Program-made: the position numbers and the translations under genes
Shown here: piece by piece, positions 7,981 through 15,972 of the stretch
How the letters are laid out: every line of letters begins with the position of its first letter
Position numbering within the stretch: the first letter of the stretch is position 1
Assembly (NCBI RefSeq): GCF_003675325.1
Contig: NZ_CP033073.1
Span: 6,820,001-6,884,000, forward strand
Direction: 5' to 3'
Length of the DNA stretch: 64,000 bases
Origin: Streptomyces dangxiongensis
Lineage (GTDB): Bacteria > Actinomycetota > Actinomycetes > Streptomycetales > Streptomycetaceae
The notes under the pieces: model-generated
Databases searched by the model: none
What the model was told of the DNA's origin: nothing
The model's input: only the letters and a program-made list of their open reading frames with translations

Positions 7981-9515
7981 GGTGTGACCTCCGGGTGGGC
8001 CGCCAGCAGGGTCTCCACGGTATCGGCCTCCTCCGGGCGCTTGTCCTCCCGGTAGCGGACCACGCGGGCGAAGCGGAGGGTCACACCGGCCGGATAGCGG
8101 GAGGAGCGCTGGAGGCCGTCGTAGGCGATCTCCACGACGAGTTCGGGGCGGACCCGGACCACCCAGCCGTCGTCCTCGACCGCCAGTTCCTGGAGCCGTT
8201 CGGTCTGCCAGGTGAGCATCGCGTCGGTCATGCCCTTGAAGGTCTTGCCGAGCATCGTGAAGGTGCCGTCCGGGTTGCGGGCGCCCAGATGGAGGTTGGA
8301 GAGCCTGCCGGTGCGGCGGCCGTGGCCCCATTCGGCCGCCATGACCACCAGGTCCAGCGTGTGGACGGGCTTGACCTTGAGCCAGGAGGCACCGCGCCGG
8401 CCCGCGCTGTACGGCGCGTCCAGTGCCTTCACCACCACGCCCTCGTGGCCGCGGGCCAGGGTGTCGGCGAGGAACCGTTCCGCCTCCGGGGTGTCCCGCG
8501 GGTCCGAGGCCGTCGTCCGGCGCACCCGCATGGGTTCGGGCACCAGCCGGGCCAGCTCCGCGTGCCGCTCGGCGAAGGGCAGGTCGAGCAGATCGCGGCC
8601 CTCGACGAAGAGGGCGTCGAAGAAGACGGGGGAGACCGGGGTCCGGCCGGCGGCCCTCACCACGTCCGTGCGCGAGCCCACCCGGCCCGCCGTCTCCTGG
8701 AAGGACCGGGGCCGCCCACCCGCGTCGAACGAGATCACCTCGCCGTCCAGGACGAAGCGCTCACCGCGCAACTCCAGTGCTGCGGCGACCACTTCGGGCA
8801 GCCGGTCGGTGATGTCGTCCAGGGTGCGGGTGTGCACCCGTACCGTGTCGCCGTCCCGGTGGACCTGGACCCGGATGCCGTCCAGCTTCTCCTCCACCGC
8901 GCACGCGCCCAGCTTCTCCACCGCCTCCGCGACCGAGGAGGCACTGTGCGCCAGCATGGGCAGCACCGGGCGGCCGACGGTGAGCCGGAACCCCTCCAGC
9001 GCCTGCGGGCCCTCGCCGAGCAGTGCCCGGGCCACCGTCCGCAGCGAACCCGCGAGCATCACGGCCCGCCGTACGTCGGCCGGGTCCGCGCCGGTCGCCC
9101 GGGCCAGCCCCTCCACCGCGACCGCGTCCAGCGCGCCCTGCCGGACCTCGCCGCTGAGCAGGCCGAGCAGGAAGCGTTGTTCCGCCTCCGTGGCCGCGCC
9201 CATCAGCTCGCCGACGATCCGGGCCCGCTCCGCCTGGGAGCCGGGCCCGGAGACCTTGCCCAGCTCGGTGAGGCGGGCGTCGACCTCCCGGACGGTGAGC
9301 GTGGGCTCGGCCGCCGGCGGGACCGGGCGGCCCAGCACCTTCCAGCCGACCCCGAGCCGGCCCTGCGGCAGCCGTCCGGCCAGGTAGGGAATGACGATGG
9401 GCACGTCGTCCGCCTCCGCGTCGCGGAACAGCTCCGCGAGCAGCGCCGTCTTGCGGGACCGGGCCGCCGTCGCGGCGACCTCCCGGGACACCTCGGCCAA
9501 CCGGGTCAGCAGCAT
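7977..9515 (-). CDS. ATP-dependent DNA ligase
   Basis: Seals nicks in DNA using ATP; in actinobacteria this is an accessory repair ligase beside the essential NAD-dependent LigA. The nucleotidyl-transferase motif I is EEKLDGIRVQVH, with the adenylated Lys at about residue 210. Later motifs include RFVLDGEVI and GVVVKALDAPYSAGRR, and the C-terminal OB domain has WLKVKPVHTLDLV. The N-terminal domain is helical, as in the LigB type. The ATG at 9515 (MLLTRLAEVSREV) is chosen over an earlier ATG at 9611 because homologues begin here, giving 512 residues. It is coupled to the NUDIX gene by GTGA. Confidence 0.93.
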   Translation of the reverse strand: MLLTRLAEVSREVAATAARSRKTALLAELFRDAEADDVPIVIPYLAGRLPQGRLGVGWKVLGRPVPPAAEPTLTVREVDARLTELGKVSGPGSQAERARIVGELMGAATEAEQRFLLGLLSGEVRQGALDAVAVEGLARATGADPADVRRAVMLAGSLRTVARALLGEGPQALEGFRLTVGRPVLPMLAHSASSVAEAVEKLGACAVEEKLDGIRVQVHRDGDTVRVHTRTLDDITDRLPEVVAAALELRGERFVLDGEVISFDAGGRPRSFQETAGRVGSRTDVVRAAGRTPVSPVFFDALFVEGRDLLDLPFAERHAELARLVPEPMRVRRTTASDPRDTPEAERFLADTLARGHEGVVVKALDAPYSAGRRGASWLKVKPVHTLDLVVMAAEWGHGRRTGRLSNLHLGARNPDGTFTMLGKTFKGMTDAMLTWQTERLQELAVEDDGWVVRVRPELVVEIAYDGLQRSSRYPAGVTLRFARVVRYREDKRPEEADTVETLLAAHPEVTP

Positions 9516-9639
9516 GCAGTTATGGTGCACCGCGGGTGCGCCGCCCACACCCGGACGGCCGCGGCAGGCGAGGAGCGGTACCGACCCACCCGCCGGCCGG
9601 TCGACGCCCACCCCGCTCCCGGCCGCCGCCGGGGATGTG

Positions 9640-9680
9640 CCGTATTGACAAACGTCCTTGCCGAACCTGCAATACGGGCA
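9640..9680 (+). promoter_or_regulatory. Leaderless promoter with inverted-repeat operator
   Basis: TTGACA (9645-9650), a 17-base spacer and TGCAAT (9668-9673) lie so close to the ATG at 9680 that the message should have little or no leader. An 8-bp inverted repeat, CCGTATTG (9640-9647) and CAATACGG (9670-9677), overlaps both promoter elements. This is a good candidate for autoregulation by the encoded XRE protein. Confidence 0.6.
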
Positions 9681-10252
9681 TGAGTACCGACGAAGTCCTC
9701 GCCGAGGTGGGGCCGCGGCTGCGGCGGATCCGGAAGGAGCGGGAGGTGACCCTGGCGGCCCTGTCCCAGGCCACCGGCATCTCCGTCAGCACCCTGTCCC
9801 GGCTGGAGTCCGGCCTGCGCAGGCCCAGCCTGGAGCTGCTCCTGCCCATCGCCGAGGCCCACCAGGTCCCGCTGGACGAGCTGGTCGGAGCCCCGCCGGC
9901 CGGCGACCCCCGGGTGCGGGCGAAGCCCGTCCAGCGCAACGGCCGCACGTTCTGGCCGCTGACCCGTCAGCCCGGCGGCCTCCAGGCGTACAAGGTGCGC
10001 GAACCCGAACGCAGCCGGCCGCCGGAGCCGCGCACCCACGAGGGCTACGAGTGGCTGTACGTGCTGTCCGGGCGGTTGCGGCTGGTGCTCGGCGAGCACG
10101 ACGTGGTGCTGACGGCGGGGGAGGCGGCGGAGTTCGACACGCGGGTGCCGCACTGGTTCGGGTCGGCGGGGGAGGGGCCCGTGGAGTTCCTCAGCCTCTT
10201 CGGGCCGCAGGGCGAGCGGATGCACGTACGGGCGCGGCCGGCTCGTACGTGA
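9680..10252 (+). CDS. XRE family regulator with C-terminal cupin domain
   Basis: A 190-residue two-domain regulator. The N-terminal Cro/CI-type helix-turn-helix covers about residues 8-63, with LAALSQATGISVSTLSRLES. The C-terminal cupin (about residues 105-185) has HEGYEWLYVLSGRLRLVLGE and DTRVPHWFGSAG, and probably senses a small ligand. The ATG at 9680 is chosen because it gives the standard MSTDEVLAEVGPRLRRIR start and because the promoter hexamers end just before it; the frame is open further upstream but that part is not conserved in character. The gene is divergent from the ligase gene. Confidence 0.92.
   Translation: MSTDEVLAEVGPRLRRIRKEREVTLAALSQATGISVSTLSRLESGLRRPSLELLLPIAEAHQVPLDELVGAPPAGDPRVRAKPVQRNGRTFWPLTRQPGGLQAYKVREPERSRPPEPRTHEGYEWLYVLSGRLRLVLGEHDVVLTAGEAAEFDTRVPHWFGSAGEGPVEFLSLFGPQGERMHVRARPART
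10223..10251 (+). terminator. Hairpin at the 3' end of the XRE-cupin gene
   Basis: CACGTACG (10223-10230) and CGTACGTG (10244-10251) form a perfect 8-bp stem around a GC-rich 13-base loop. It overlaps the last codons of the gene, and no T run follows. It may terminate this message or simply be structured RNA. Confidence 0.35.
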
Positions 10253-10277
10253 CGCACCCGACTGTTCCCTGATTGGC

Positions 10278-10289
10278 AAGCGACCGCTT
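10278..10289 (+). promoter_or_regulatory. AAGCG-AC-CGCTT palindrome in the promoter region
   Basis: The 12-base element AAGCGACCGCTT lies 50 bases before the ATG at 10339, ahead of the oxidoreductase/acyl-CoA dehydrogenase operon. Short palindromes of this style are typical of TetR-family operators near acyl-CoA genes. The regulator is not adjacent, so the assignment is tentative. Confidence 0.35.
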
Positions 10290-10338
10290 AGTATGCCGTC
10301 GGACCCGGTCAGACGAAGCAGTCCCGTGGAGGCCCCCC

Positions 10339-11310
10339 ATGCAGGCATGGCAAGTGCACGAGAACGGCGAGCCCGGCGAGGTGATGCGCATCGCCGACGT
10401 GGAGCCGCCCACGCCGGGCGACGGCCAGGTGCTGCTGCGGGTGCGCGCCGCCAACATCAACTTCCCGGACGCGCTGCTGTGCCGGGGCCAGTACCAGATG
10501 CGCCCGCCCCTGCCCTTCACCCCGGGCGTGGAGATCTGCGGCGAGACCGAGGACGGCCGGCGCGTGCTCGCCACCCCCGCCCTGCCCCACGGCGGCTTCG
10601 CCGAGTACGCCCTCGCCGATGCCCGGGCCCTGCTCCCCGCGCCCGGTTCGCTGGACGACGCCGAGGCCGCCGCGCTGCACATCGGCTACCAGACGGGCTG
10701 GTTCGGCCTGCACCGCCGCGCCCGCCTGGAGGCGGGGGAGACCCTGCTGGTGCACGCCGCCGCCGGCGGTGTGGGCAGCGCCGCCGTACAGCTCGGCAAG
10801 GCCGCCGGCGCCACCGTGATCGGTGTCGTGGGCGGCGCGGACAAGGCCGCCGTCGCCCGCGACCTGGGCTGTGACGTGGTGGTCGACCGGCGTGCCCAGG
10901 ACGTCGTCGCCGCCGTCAAGGAGGCGACCGGCGGCCGGGGCGCCGACGTGATCTACGACCCGGTCGGCGGCGAGGCCTACACACAGTCCGCGAAGCTGGC
11001 CGCCTTCGAGGGCCGGATCGTCGTCGTCGGCTTCGCCAGCGGCACCATTCCGAGCCCGGCCCTCAACCACGCCCTGGTGAAGAACTACACCATCCTCGGC
11101 CTGCACTGGGGCCTGTACAACACCAAGAACCCCGAGCTGATCCGGCGCTGCCACGAGGAACTGACCGAACTGGCCGCCCGCGGCGCGATCAAGCCGCTGG
11201 TGAGCGAGCGCGTGCCGCTCACCGAGGCGGCGCACGCCGTGCAGCGGGTCGCCGACGGAGTGACCACCGGCCGGGTGGCCGTCGTCCTGGAGAAGGGAGC
11301 CGCCGCATGA
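10339..11310 (+). CDS. NADPH:quinone oxidoreductase family protein (medium-chain dehydrogenase/reductase)
   Basis: A 323-residue MDR-superfamily enzyme without catalytic zinc ligands. The GroES-like half runs to about residue 125 (NINFPDALLCRGQYQ). The Rossmann domain has the nucleotide motif AAAGGVGSAAVQLGKAAGA at about residues 136-154. Such proteins reduce quinones or enoyl groups with NADPH. The ATG at 10339 is preferred to an earlier in-frame ATG because GTGGAGG lies 6 bases before it and MQAWQVHENGEP is the usual family start. It overlaps the next gene by ATGA, so it forms an operon with two acyl-CoA dehydrogenases and probably acts in the same acyl-CoA degradation route. Confidence 0.9.
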   Translation: MQAWQVHENGEPGEVMRIADVEPPTPGDGQVLLRVRAANINFPDALLCRGQYQMRPPLPFTPGVEICGETEDGRRVLATPALPHGGFAEYALADARALLPAPGSLDDAEAAALHIGYQTGWFGLHRRARLEAGETLLVHAAAGGVGSAAVQLGKAAGATVIGVVGGADKAAVARDLGCDVVVDRRAQDVVAAVKEATGGRGADVIYDPVGGEAYTQSAKLAAFEGRIVVVGFASGTIPSPALNHALVKNYTILGLHWGLYNTKNPELIRRCHEELTELAARGAIKPLVSERVPLTEAAHAVQRVADGVTTGRVAVVLEKGAAA

Positions 11311-12488
11311 CCGACACCGAGGAACTGCGCCGCCGTACACAGGAGTTGCTGGCGCAGCATCCGCCCGCGAGCACCGACCGCCTGGACTTCCTCCGGGCCC
11401 GTTTCGACGCCGGGCTGGCCTGGGTGCACTACCCGGAGGGCCTCGGCGGGCTCGGCGCCCCGCGCTCCCTCCAGGGCGTCGTCAACGCCGAACTGGAGGC
11501 CGCCGGCGCCCCCGACAACGACCCCCGGCGCATCGGCATCGGCCTGGGCATGGCCGCGCCGACGATCCTCGCGTACGGCACCGAGGAACAGAAGCGGCGC
11601 TACCTGCGGCCCCTGTGGACCGGCGAGGAGGTCTGGTGCCAGCTCTTCAGCGAGCCCGGCGCCGGTTCCGACCTGGCCGCGCTCGGCACCCGCGCGGTGC
11701 GCGAGGGCGACGAGTGGATCGTCAACGGGCAGAAGGTGTGGACGTCGAGCGCGCACGTGGCCCGCTGGGCCATCCTCATCGCCCGCACCGCCCCCGACGT
11801 GCCCAAGCACCAGGGCATCACCTACTTCGTCTGCGACATGACCGATCCGGGCGTCGAGGTCCGGCCCCTGCGCCAGATCACCGGCGAGGCCGAGTTCAAC
11901 GAGGTCTTCCTCGCCGACGTCCGCATCCCCGACACCCGCCGCCTCGGCGAGGCCGGTGACGGGTGGCGGGTCGCGCAGACCACCCTGATGAACGAACGTG
12001 TCTCCATCGGCGGCATGGCCGTGCCCCGCGAGGGCGGCATGATCGGCCCCGTCGCCCGGACCTGGCGCGAACGTCCCGGACTGCGCACCCACGACCTGCA
12101 CCAGCGCCTGCTGCGGCTGTGGGTCGAGGCCGAGGTCACCCGGTTCACCGGCGAACGCCTGCGTCAGCAGCTCGTCGCCGGCCAGCCCGGCTACGAGGGC
12201 TCCGGCATGAAGCTCGCCTTCGCCCGCCTCAACCAGGAGATCAGCGGCCTCGAAGTCGAACTCCGAGGCGAGGAGGGCCTGTTGTACGACGACTGGACCA
12301 TGCGCCGCCCCGAACTCGTCGACTTCACCGGCCGGGACGCCGGATACCGCTACCTGCGTTCCAAGGGCAACAGCATCGAGGGCGGGACCAGCGAGGTCCT
12401 GCTGAACATCGTCGCCGAGCGCGTCCTGGGCCTGCCCGCCGAGCCGCGCACCGACAAGGACGTCGCCTGGAAGGACCTGGCCCGATGA
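11307..12488 (+). CDS. Acyl-CoA dehydrogenase (first of a pair)
   Basis: 393 residues, FAD-dependent. The signature CQLFSEPGAGSDLAALGTRA is at about residue 110 and the C-terminal part has SIEGGTSEVLLNIVAERVLG. The glycine-rich EGGTSE replaces the usual EGTSE and there is no obvious Glu immediately before it other than SIEGG, so the base is probably this Glu. The start overlaps the oxidoreductase stop and its own stop overlaps the next gene's ATG (ATGA at 12485-12488). Pairs of unlike acyl-CoA dehydrogenases encoded together often form heteromeric enzymes acting on steroid or branched acyl-CoA; this is a possibility here, not shown. Confidence 0.93.
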   Translation: MTDTEELRRRTQELLAQHPPASTDRLDFLRARFDAGLAWVHYPEGLGGLGAPRSLQGVVNAELEAAGAPDNDPRRIGIGLGMAAPTILAYGTEEQKRRYLRPLWTGEEVWCQLFSEPGAGSDLAALGTRAVREGDEWIVNGQKVWTSSAHVARWAILIARTAPDVPKHQGITYFVCDMTDPGVEVRPLRQITGEAEFNEVFLADVRIPDTRRLGEAGDGWRVAQTTLMNERVSIGGMAVPREGGMIGPVARTWRERPGLRTHDLHQRLLRLWVEAEVTRFTGERLRQQLVAGQPGYEGSGMKLAFARLNQEISGLEVELRGEEGLLYDDWTMRRPELVDFTGRDAGYRYLRSKGNSIEGGTSEVLLNIVAERVLGLPAEPRTDKDVAWKDLAR

Positions 12489-13567
12489 GTACACAGCCCG
12501 ATCTCCTCTACTCCGAGGAGGAAGAGGCGCTGCGTGCCGCCGTCTGCGACCTGCTCACGGACCACTGCGCCCCGGCCGACGTGATCAGCCGCACCGAGTC
12601 GGACGCCCCGCACGACCTCGCCCTGTGGAAGCTGCTCGCCGACGGCATGGGCCTGGCCGGCCTCCTGGTGCCCGAGGCGCAGGGCGGCCAGGGCGCCTCC
12701 GCCCGCGAGGCCGCGGTCGTGCTCGAGGAGCTGGGGCGGGCGGTCGCCCCCGTGCCGTACCTCACGAGCGCCGTCGTGGCCACCGAGGCCCTGCTCGCCT
12801 GCGCCGACGAGGAGTTGCTCGGCCGGCTGGCCTCCGGGCGCACCATCGGCGTCCTCGCCGTCGGACTGCACCACGCCCCGGACGCCGCCTTCGCCACCGT
12901 ACGCGTCGAGAACGGCACCCTGCACGGCGAGTTGACCGGCATCGCGGACGCGGCCGTCGCCGACGTGCTGCTCGTCCCGGCCGATGACGACGGTCTGTAC
13001 GCCGTGACCGCCGACGCCGTGACGGTCACCCCGCAGGTCTCCCTGGACCTCACCCGCCCCCTCGCCACCGTCACCCTGGCCGGCGCGGCCGGCCGCCGCG
13101 TCGGCGACGCCGGACCCGCCGTACGCCGGGCCCTGCGCGCCGCCGCCGGACTGCTCGCCTCGGAGCAACTCGGCGTGGCCGACTGGGCGCTGACCGAAAC
13201 GGTCCGCTACCTGAAGGAGCGCAAGCAGTTCAACCGGCCGGTCGGCGGGTTCCAGGCGCTCAAGCACCGGCTCGCCCAGCTATGGCTGGAGGTCGTCCAC
13301 CTCCGGGCCACCGCCCGCGCCGCGGCGGACGCCCTCGCCACCGGTCAGGACACCGACGTCACCGTGGCCGTCGCCCAGGCCTACGCCGCCCCCGTCGCCG
13401 TCCGCGCCACCGAGGAGGCGGTACAACTCCACGGCGGCATCGGCATGACCTGGGAACACCCGGCCCACCTGCACCTGAAGCGGGCCAAGGCCGACTCCAT
13501 CGCCTACGGCACCGCGGGCGCACACCGCTCGGCGCTGGCGGAACTGGTCGGTCTCCAGGGACCCTGA
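12485..13567 (+). CDS. Acyl-CoA dehydrogenase (second of a pair)
   Basis: 360 residues, shorter and more divergent than its partner. The N-terminal helical domain (LYSEEEEALRAAVCDLL) and the C-terminal helical domain (YLKERKQFNRPVGGFQALKH, QLHGGIGMTWEHPAHLHLKR) are typical. The middle beta domain is poorly conserved and the C-terminal region has HGGIGMTWEH where the base is often missing, consistent with a non-catalytic or half-site partner in a heteromer. The ATG at 12485 overlaps the upstream stop; earlier in-frame sequence is only the neighbour read out of phase. The last gene of the three-gene operon. Confidence 0.92.
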   Translation: MSTQPDLLYSEEEEALRAAVCDLLTDHCAPADVISRTESDAPHDLALWKLLADGMGLAGLLVPEAQGGQGASAREAAVVLEELGRAVAPVPYLTSAVVATEALLACADEELLGRLASGRTIGVLAVGLHHAPDAAFATVRVENGTLHGELTGIADAAVADVLLVPADDDGLYAVTADAVTVTPQVSLDLTRPLATVTLAGAAGRRVGDAGPAVRRALRAAAGLLASEQLGVADWALTETVRYLKERKQFNRPVGGFQALKHRLAQLWLEVVHLRATARAAADALATGQDTDVTVAVAQAYAAPVAVRATEEAVQLHGGIGMTWEHPAHLHLKRAKADSIAYGTAGAHRSALAELVGLQGP

Positions 13568-13603
13568 CCGCCGGGCGCGGGCCGGGCGCGGGGTCCCCGG
13601 CGG
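13568..13603 (+). terminator. Terminator hairpin after the acyl-CoA dehydrogenase operon
   Basis: CCGCCGGG (13568-13575) begins directly after the stop codon and pairs with CCCGGCGG (13596-13603). The loop is GC-rich and may pair further. No T run follows. Confidence 0.45.
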
Positions 13604-13764
13604 AACACACAGAGCGCGGACTTCCCGCCGGATGGGGCCTGTTGTGAGATGCCGAACGCATACTCCCTTCGGTCCCATCCGGCATCCCCCGGGAGGCGGC
13701 ACCGCCCACTCCCGCCGTGGCACGCCCACGCCCACAACGGGATGGCGCAGGGCCGGCGGTCCGC

Positions 13765-13904
13765 TTCCGGGGGCCACCCCCGACACGGCCGGCCCCGCCC
13801 GGGACGCGCTGTGGACGGAACTGCTCGCCGCGGGCGTCGACCACCTCACCACCGACGACCCCGTCGGCCTGAAAGCCTTCCTGGACGCCCACCCCTCCGT
13901 GTGA
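13765..13904 (+). pseudogene. Remnant: C-terminus of a phospholipase/phosphodiesterase-like protein
   Basis: Only about the last 45 codons of a gene appear to remain, ending at the TGA at 13902-13904. The reading GPARDALWTELLAAGVDHL and TDDPVGLKAFLDAHPSV matches the C-terminal strand and helix of PLC-like or glycerophosphodiester phosphodiesterase TIM barrels, which often end with a gvd-h-iTDDp-glk-fL pattern. The open frame before it is proline-arginine rich, does not resemble a protein, and no start with a ribosome site is seen. I interpret it as a deletion relic. The family call is from the tail alone. Confidence 0.4.
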
Positions 13905-14005
13905 CACCACACGAACGGCGGACACGTCAGCGACCCGGACAGACCCTCCGCTACGCCACACTTGCGGCCGAACGCCGCACATGGGGCGTGGCGGAGGAGG
14001 TTCTG

Positions 14006-14200
14006 ATGGCCATTTCCATCTCTGTGGTGCTGCTGCTCCTGATCCTGGCCGTGATCTTCATGCGCAACGGCGCGCTGAAGGTGTCCCACGCCCTGGTCTG
14101 CATGATGCTCGGCTTCTACCTGGCCAGCACCAGCATGGCGCCCACCATCCACAGCGGGCTCACCGCGACCGCCGACCTGGTGAGCAGCCTGCGGCCCTGA
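14006..14200 (+). CDS. Small membrane protein, 64 residues, function unknown
   Basis: Starts MAISISVVLLLLILAVIF at the ATG at 14006, with an excellent ribosome site (GGAGGAGG, 6 bases upstream). One clear transmembrane helix covers residues 4-18; a second weaker hydrophobic stretch (HALVCMMLGFYLASTSM) covers about residues 28-44. The rest is polar. Similar short two-helix proteins are widespread in Streptomyces, but I know of no function. The stop lies one base from the stop of the converging secreted glycosidase gene. Confidence 0.75.
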   Translation: MAISISVVLLLLILAVIFMRNGALKVSHALVCMMLGFYLASTSMAPTIHSGLTATADLVSSLRP

Positions 14201-14201
14201 G

Positions 14202-15431
14202 TCACCCGGTGGAGAAGACGCCGATGCCGTTCGGCACCGGACGCTCGGCGCCGCCGCTCGGGTGGTTGCGGACCGACACGGCGTCGGCGCCCATGGCGCG
14301 GGTGACCAGCTCCGTCGAGCCGCCGCCGTCGAGGTTGAAGGCGTCGGAGGCGCCCAGCGACCGCATGGTGTCCGCCTCCTCCGCGACGGTCAGGCCGCCG
14401 CGGTAGTCCGCGGAGCCGTCCAGCGCCAAGAGCAGCAACTGCTGTCCAGCGCCCTTGTAGCCCACGACCGTGCGCACCGCCGAGGTGACGTCGTCCAGCC
14501 CGGCCGGCGGCGCACCGCCGCGCAGCACCGGGAAGCCGCCGATCGCGAACGTGTACGGCACCCCGGACGCGGCCGCCACCAGGCGGTGCGTGACCTCCAC
14601 CGGGTCCCCGACCGACAGCGTGCGCAGCTTCCGCGCGCCCTCCTCCCGGCCCACCAGGACCGTGGTGTCCGCCGGGATCGCGCCGCTGCCCGGCGCGCCG
14701 GAGACGGAGGCCACCCGGCCGGCGCGCACCTGCACCTCGTAGGTGTCGTCGCTGCACGGCGCGGACCGCTGGGTGTCGGTGCCGCAGACGGCCCGCGCCC
14801 GGGAGGCGCTGCCCCACTTCGCGGTGAAGGCGCCGACGGAGTTCACCGGCAGGGCGTACTGGTTGAGACCTTTGAGGGCCAGCCGGCCGTCCGGCGTGCC
14901 GACGGTGCCCGCCAGGGAGAGCCGGTCCAGGCGGGCCCGCCGGTCCATGCCCACGCCGAAGACGTCCTGCGTGGTCGTCCCGGAGGGCAGCGCCGGACCG
15001 AACCGCTGGCCCTCGGGCACGGCCGCCTTGAGTGCCTGCCCGGCCGCGACGGCCGGTCCGACGGACGCGCCGGTGGCCTGCACGCCCGGATGCTGTGTCT
15101 CGGTGACGTGGAAGAAGTCACCGTTGACGCCCCCGACCGCCCCGGCCGAGTCCGCCAGCCGGGAGACGGTGGCCCGGGCCGCCACCGCGCCCGGATAGAG
15201 CAGGTCGACCCGGACGTGCGGGTTGGCCAGGTCGACCGTGAGCAGATGAGCGCGGGCCGTCCCCGCGCGGGCGTCGATGTCGAACTGCCGGTAGGTCACG
15301 CCCGGCGCGATCCGCCGGCCCGCCGGGTCCGCGGCCGCCACCGCCGACGCCGTACCGGCCAGCATGCCGAACGCCGTGACCGTCGTGAGAACCGCTCTGC
15401 TCGCTGCCGAACGCCTGCGACGTCTCGTCAC
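14202..15431 (-). CDS. Secreted phosphodiester glycosidase family protein (NAGPA-like)
   Basis: 409 residues. The GTG at 15431 is chosen because AGGGGG lies just before it and the protein then starts with a typical signal peptide: basic MTRRRRRSAASR, then hydrophobic AVLTTVTAFGMLAGTASA, with cleavage near AVAAADPAG. The mature part contains the NAGPA (DUF2233) fold: GGVNGDFFHVTE at about residue 103 and SDAFNLDGGGSTELV near residue 370. Members cleave phosphodiester-linked sugars (such as GlcNAc-1-phosphodiesters) outside the cell; in bacteria wall teichoic or exopolysaccharide substrates are suspected. The exact substrate is unknown. It converges on the 64-residue membrane protein with a one-base gap. 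Confidence 0.88.
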   Translation of the reverse strand: MTRRRRRSAASRAVLTTVTAFGMLAGTASAVAAADPAGRRIAPGVTYRQFDIDARAGTARAHLLTVDLANPHVRVDLLYPGAVAARATVSRLADSAGAVGGVNGDFFHVTETQHPGVQATGASVGPAVAAGQALKAAVPEGQRFGPALPSGTTTQDVFGVGMDRRARLDRLSLAGTVGTPDGRLALKGLNQYALPVNSVGAFTAKWGSASRARAVCGTDTQRSAPCSDDTYEVQVRAGRVASVSGAPGSGAIPADTTVLVGREEGARKLRTLSVGDPVEVTHRLVAAASGVPYTFAIGGFPVLRGGAPPAGLDDVTSAVRTVVGYKGAGQQLLLLALDGSADYRGGLTVAEEADTMRSLGASDAFNLDGGGSTELVTRAMGADAVSVRNHPSGGAERPVPNGIGVFSTG

Positions 15432-15964
15432 CGTGCCCCCTGATGTCTCGTCAACCGTCCCTCGGGCAGAGCCAGTGCACCAGACTCCGGCGGCCGACAG
15501 GCCGACCAGGCGTCTACTACGCGAGAACGGGTGAGAAAACGCACGCTCTCGGGCGCCTCCAGCGAGAAGCCGCTGCCCCGCCCCGGTACGACGTCCACGA
15601 TCAGCCGGGTGCGGCTCCACACCTCGTACCGGCCGCGCGAGATCCAGAACGTGACCGGCTCCTCGACACCCTCCACGGACAGGAGTGCCTGTGGCCGGCG
15701 TGGCCCCCTCCATGGGCTCGGGGTGCACCTGGCCGGGCACGCCGGACGCCCGTCCCGGTGGTGCGGCGGGACCGGCGGACCGGACGGCCCCGGGCACGCG
15801 CGCGCGGCCGGGGGGAGACGAACACGGTCCACCGCCCGCGCCGCCCGGACCGCCCGCGCCCCGAGGGACGCACGCCGCGCGAGCCCCGCTGACACCGGCC
15901 CCGCCGGCCGCGTGCCGTGCCTGGGCGGGGTCAGCGTGTGGGCGGGGTCAGGGTGTGGGCGGGG
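15432..15964. other. 530-base gap with no convincing gene
   Basis: On the minus strand an open frame ends in a TGA that overlaps the GTG of the phosphodiester glycosidase gene. Its last third (about 15428-15690) reads plausibly (GVEEPVTFWISRGRYEVW, LIVDVVPGRGSGF) and has G/C third positions, but the codon bias fails toward the end and no start with a ribosome site is seen. It may be a small or decayed gene. The rest is GC-rich sequence without recognisable content. Confidence 0.35.
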
Positions 15965-15972
15965 TCAGGGTG
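15922..15972. repeat. 17-bp tandem repeat, three copies
   Basis: The unit TGGGCGGGGTCAGGGTG occurs three times in direct succession (15922-15938, 15939-15955, 15956-15972); the first copy has one change (AGCG for AGGG). The last copy runs into the 3' end of the DedA gene, supplying its stop codon and final residues. It is a likely slippage product. Confidence 0.8.

Noticed and set aside
15428..15895. A small minus-strand gene coupled by GTGA to the phosphodiester glycosidase
   Set aside because: Part of it looks protein-like, but there is no start with a ribosome site and the codon bias breaks down near the end. It is recorded only as a possible remnant in the gap note.
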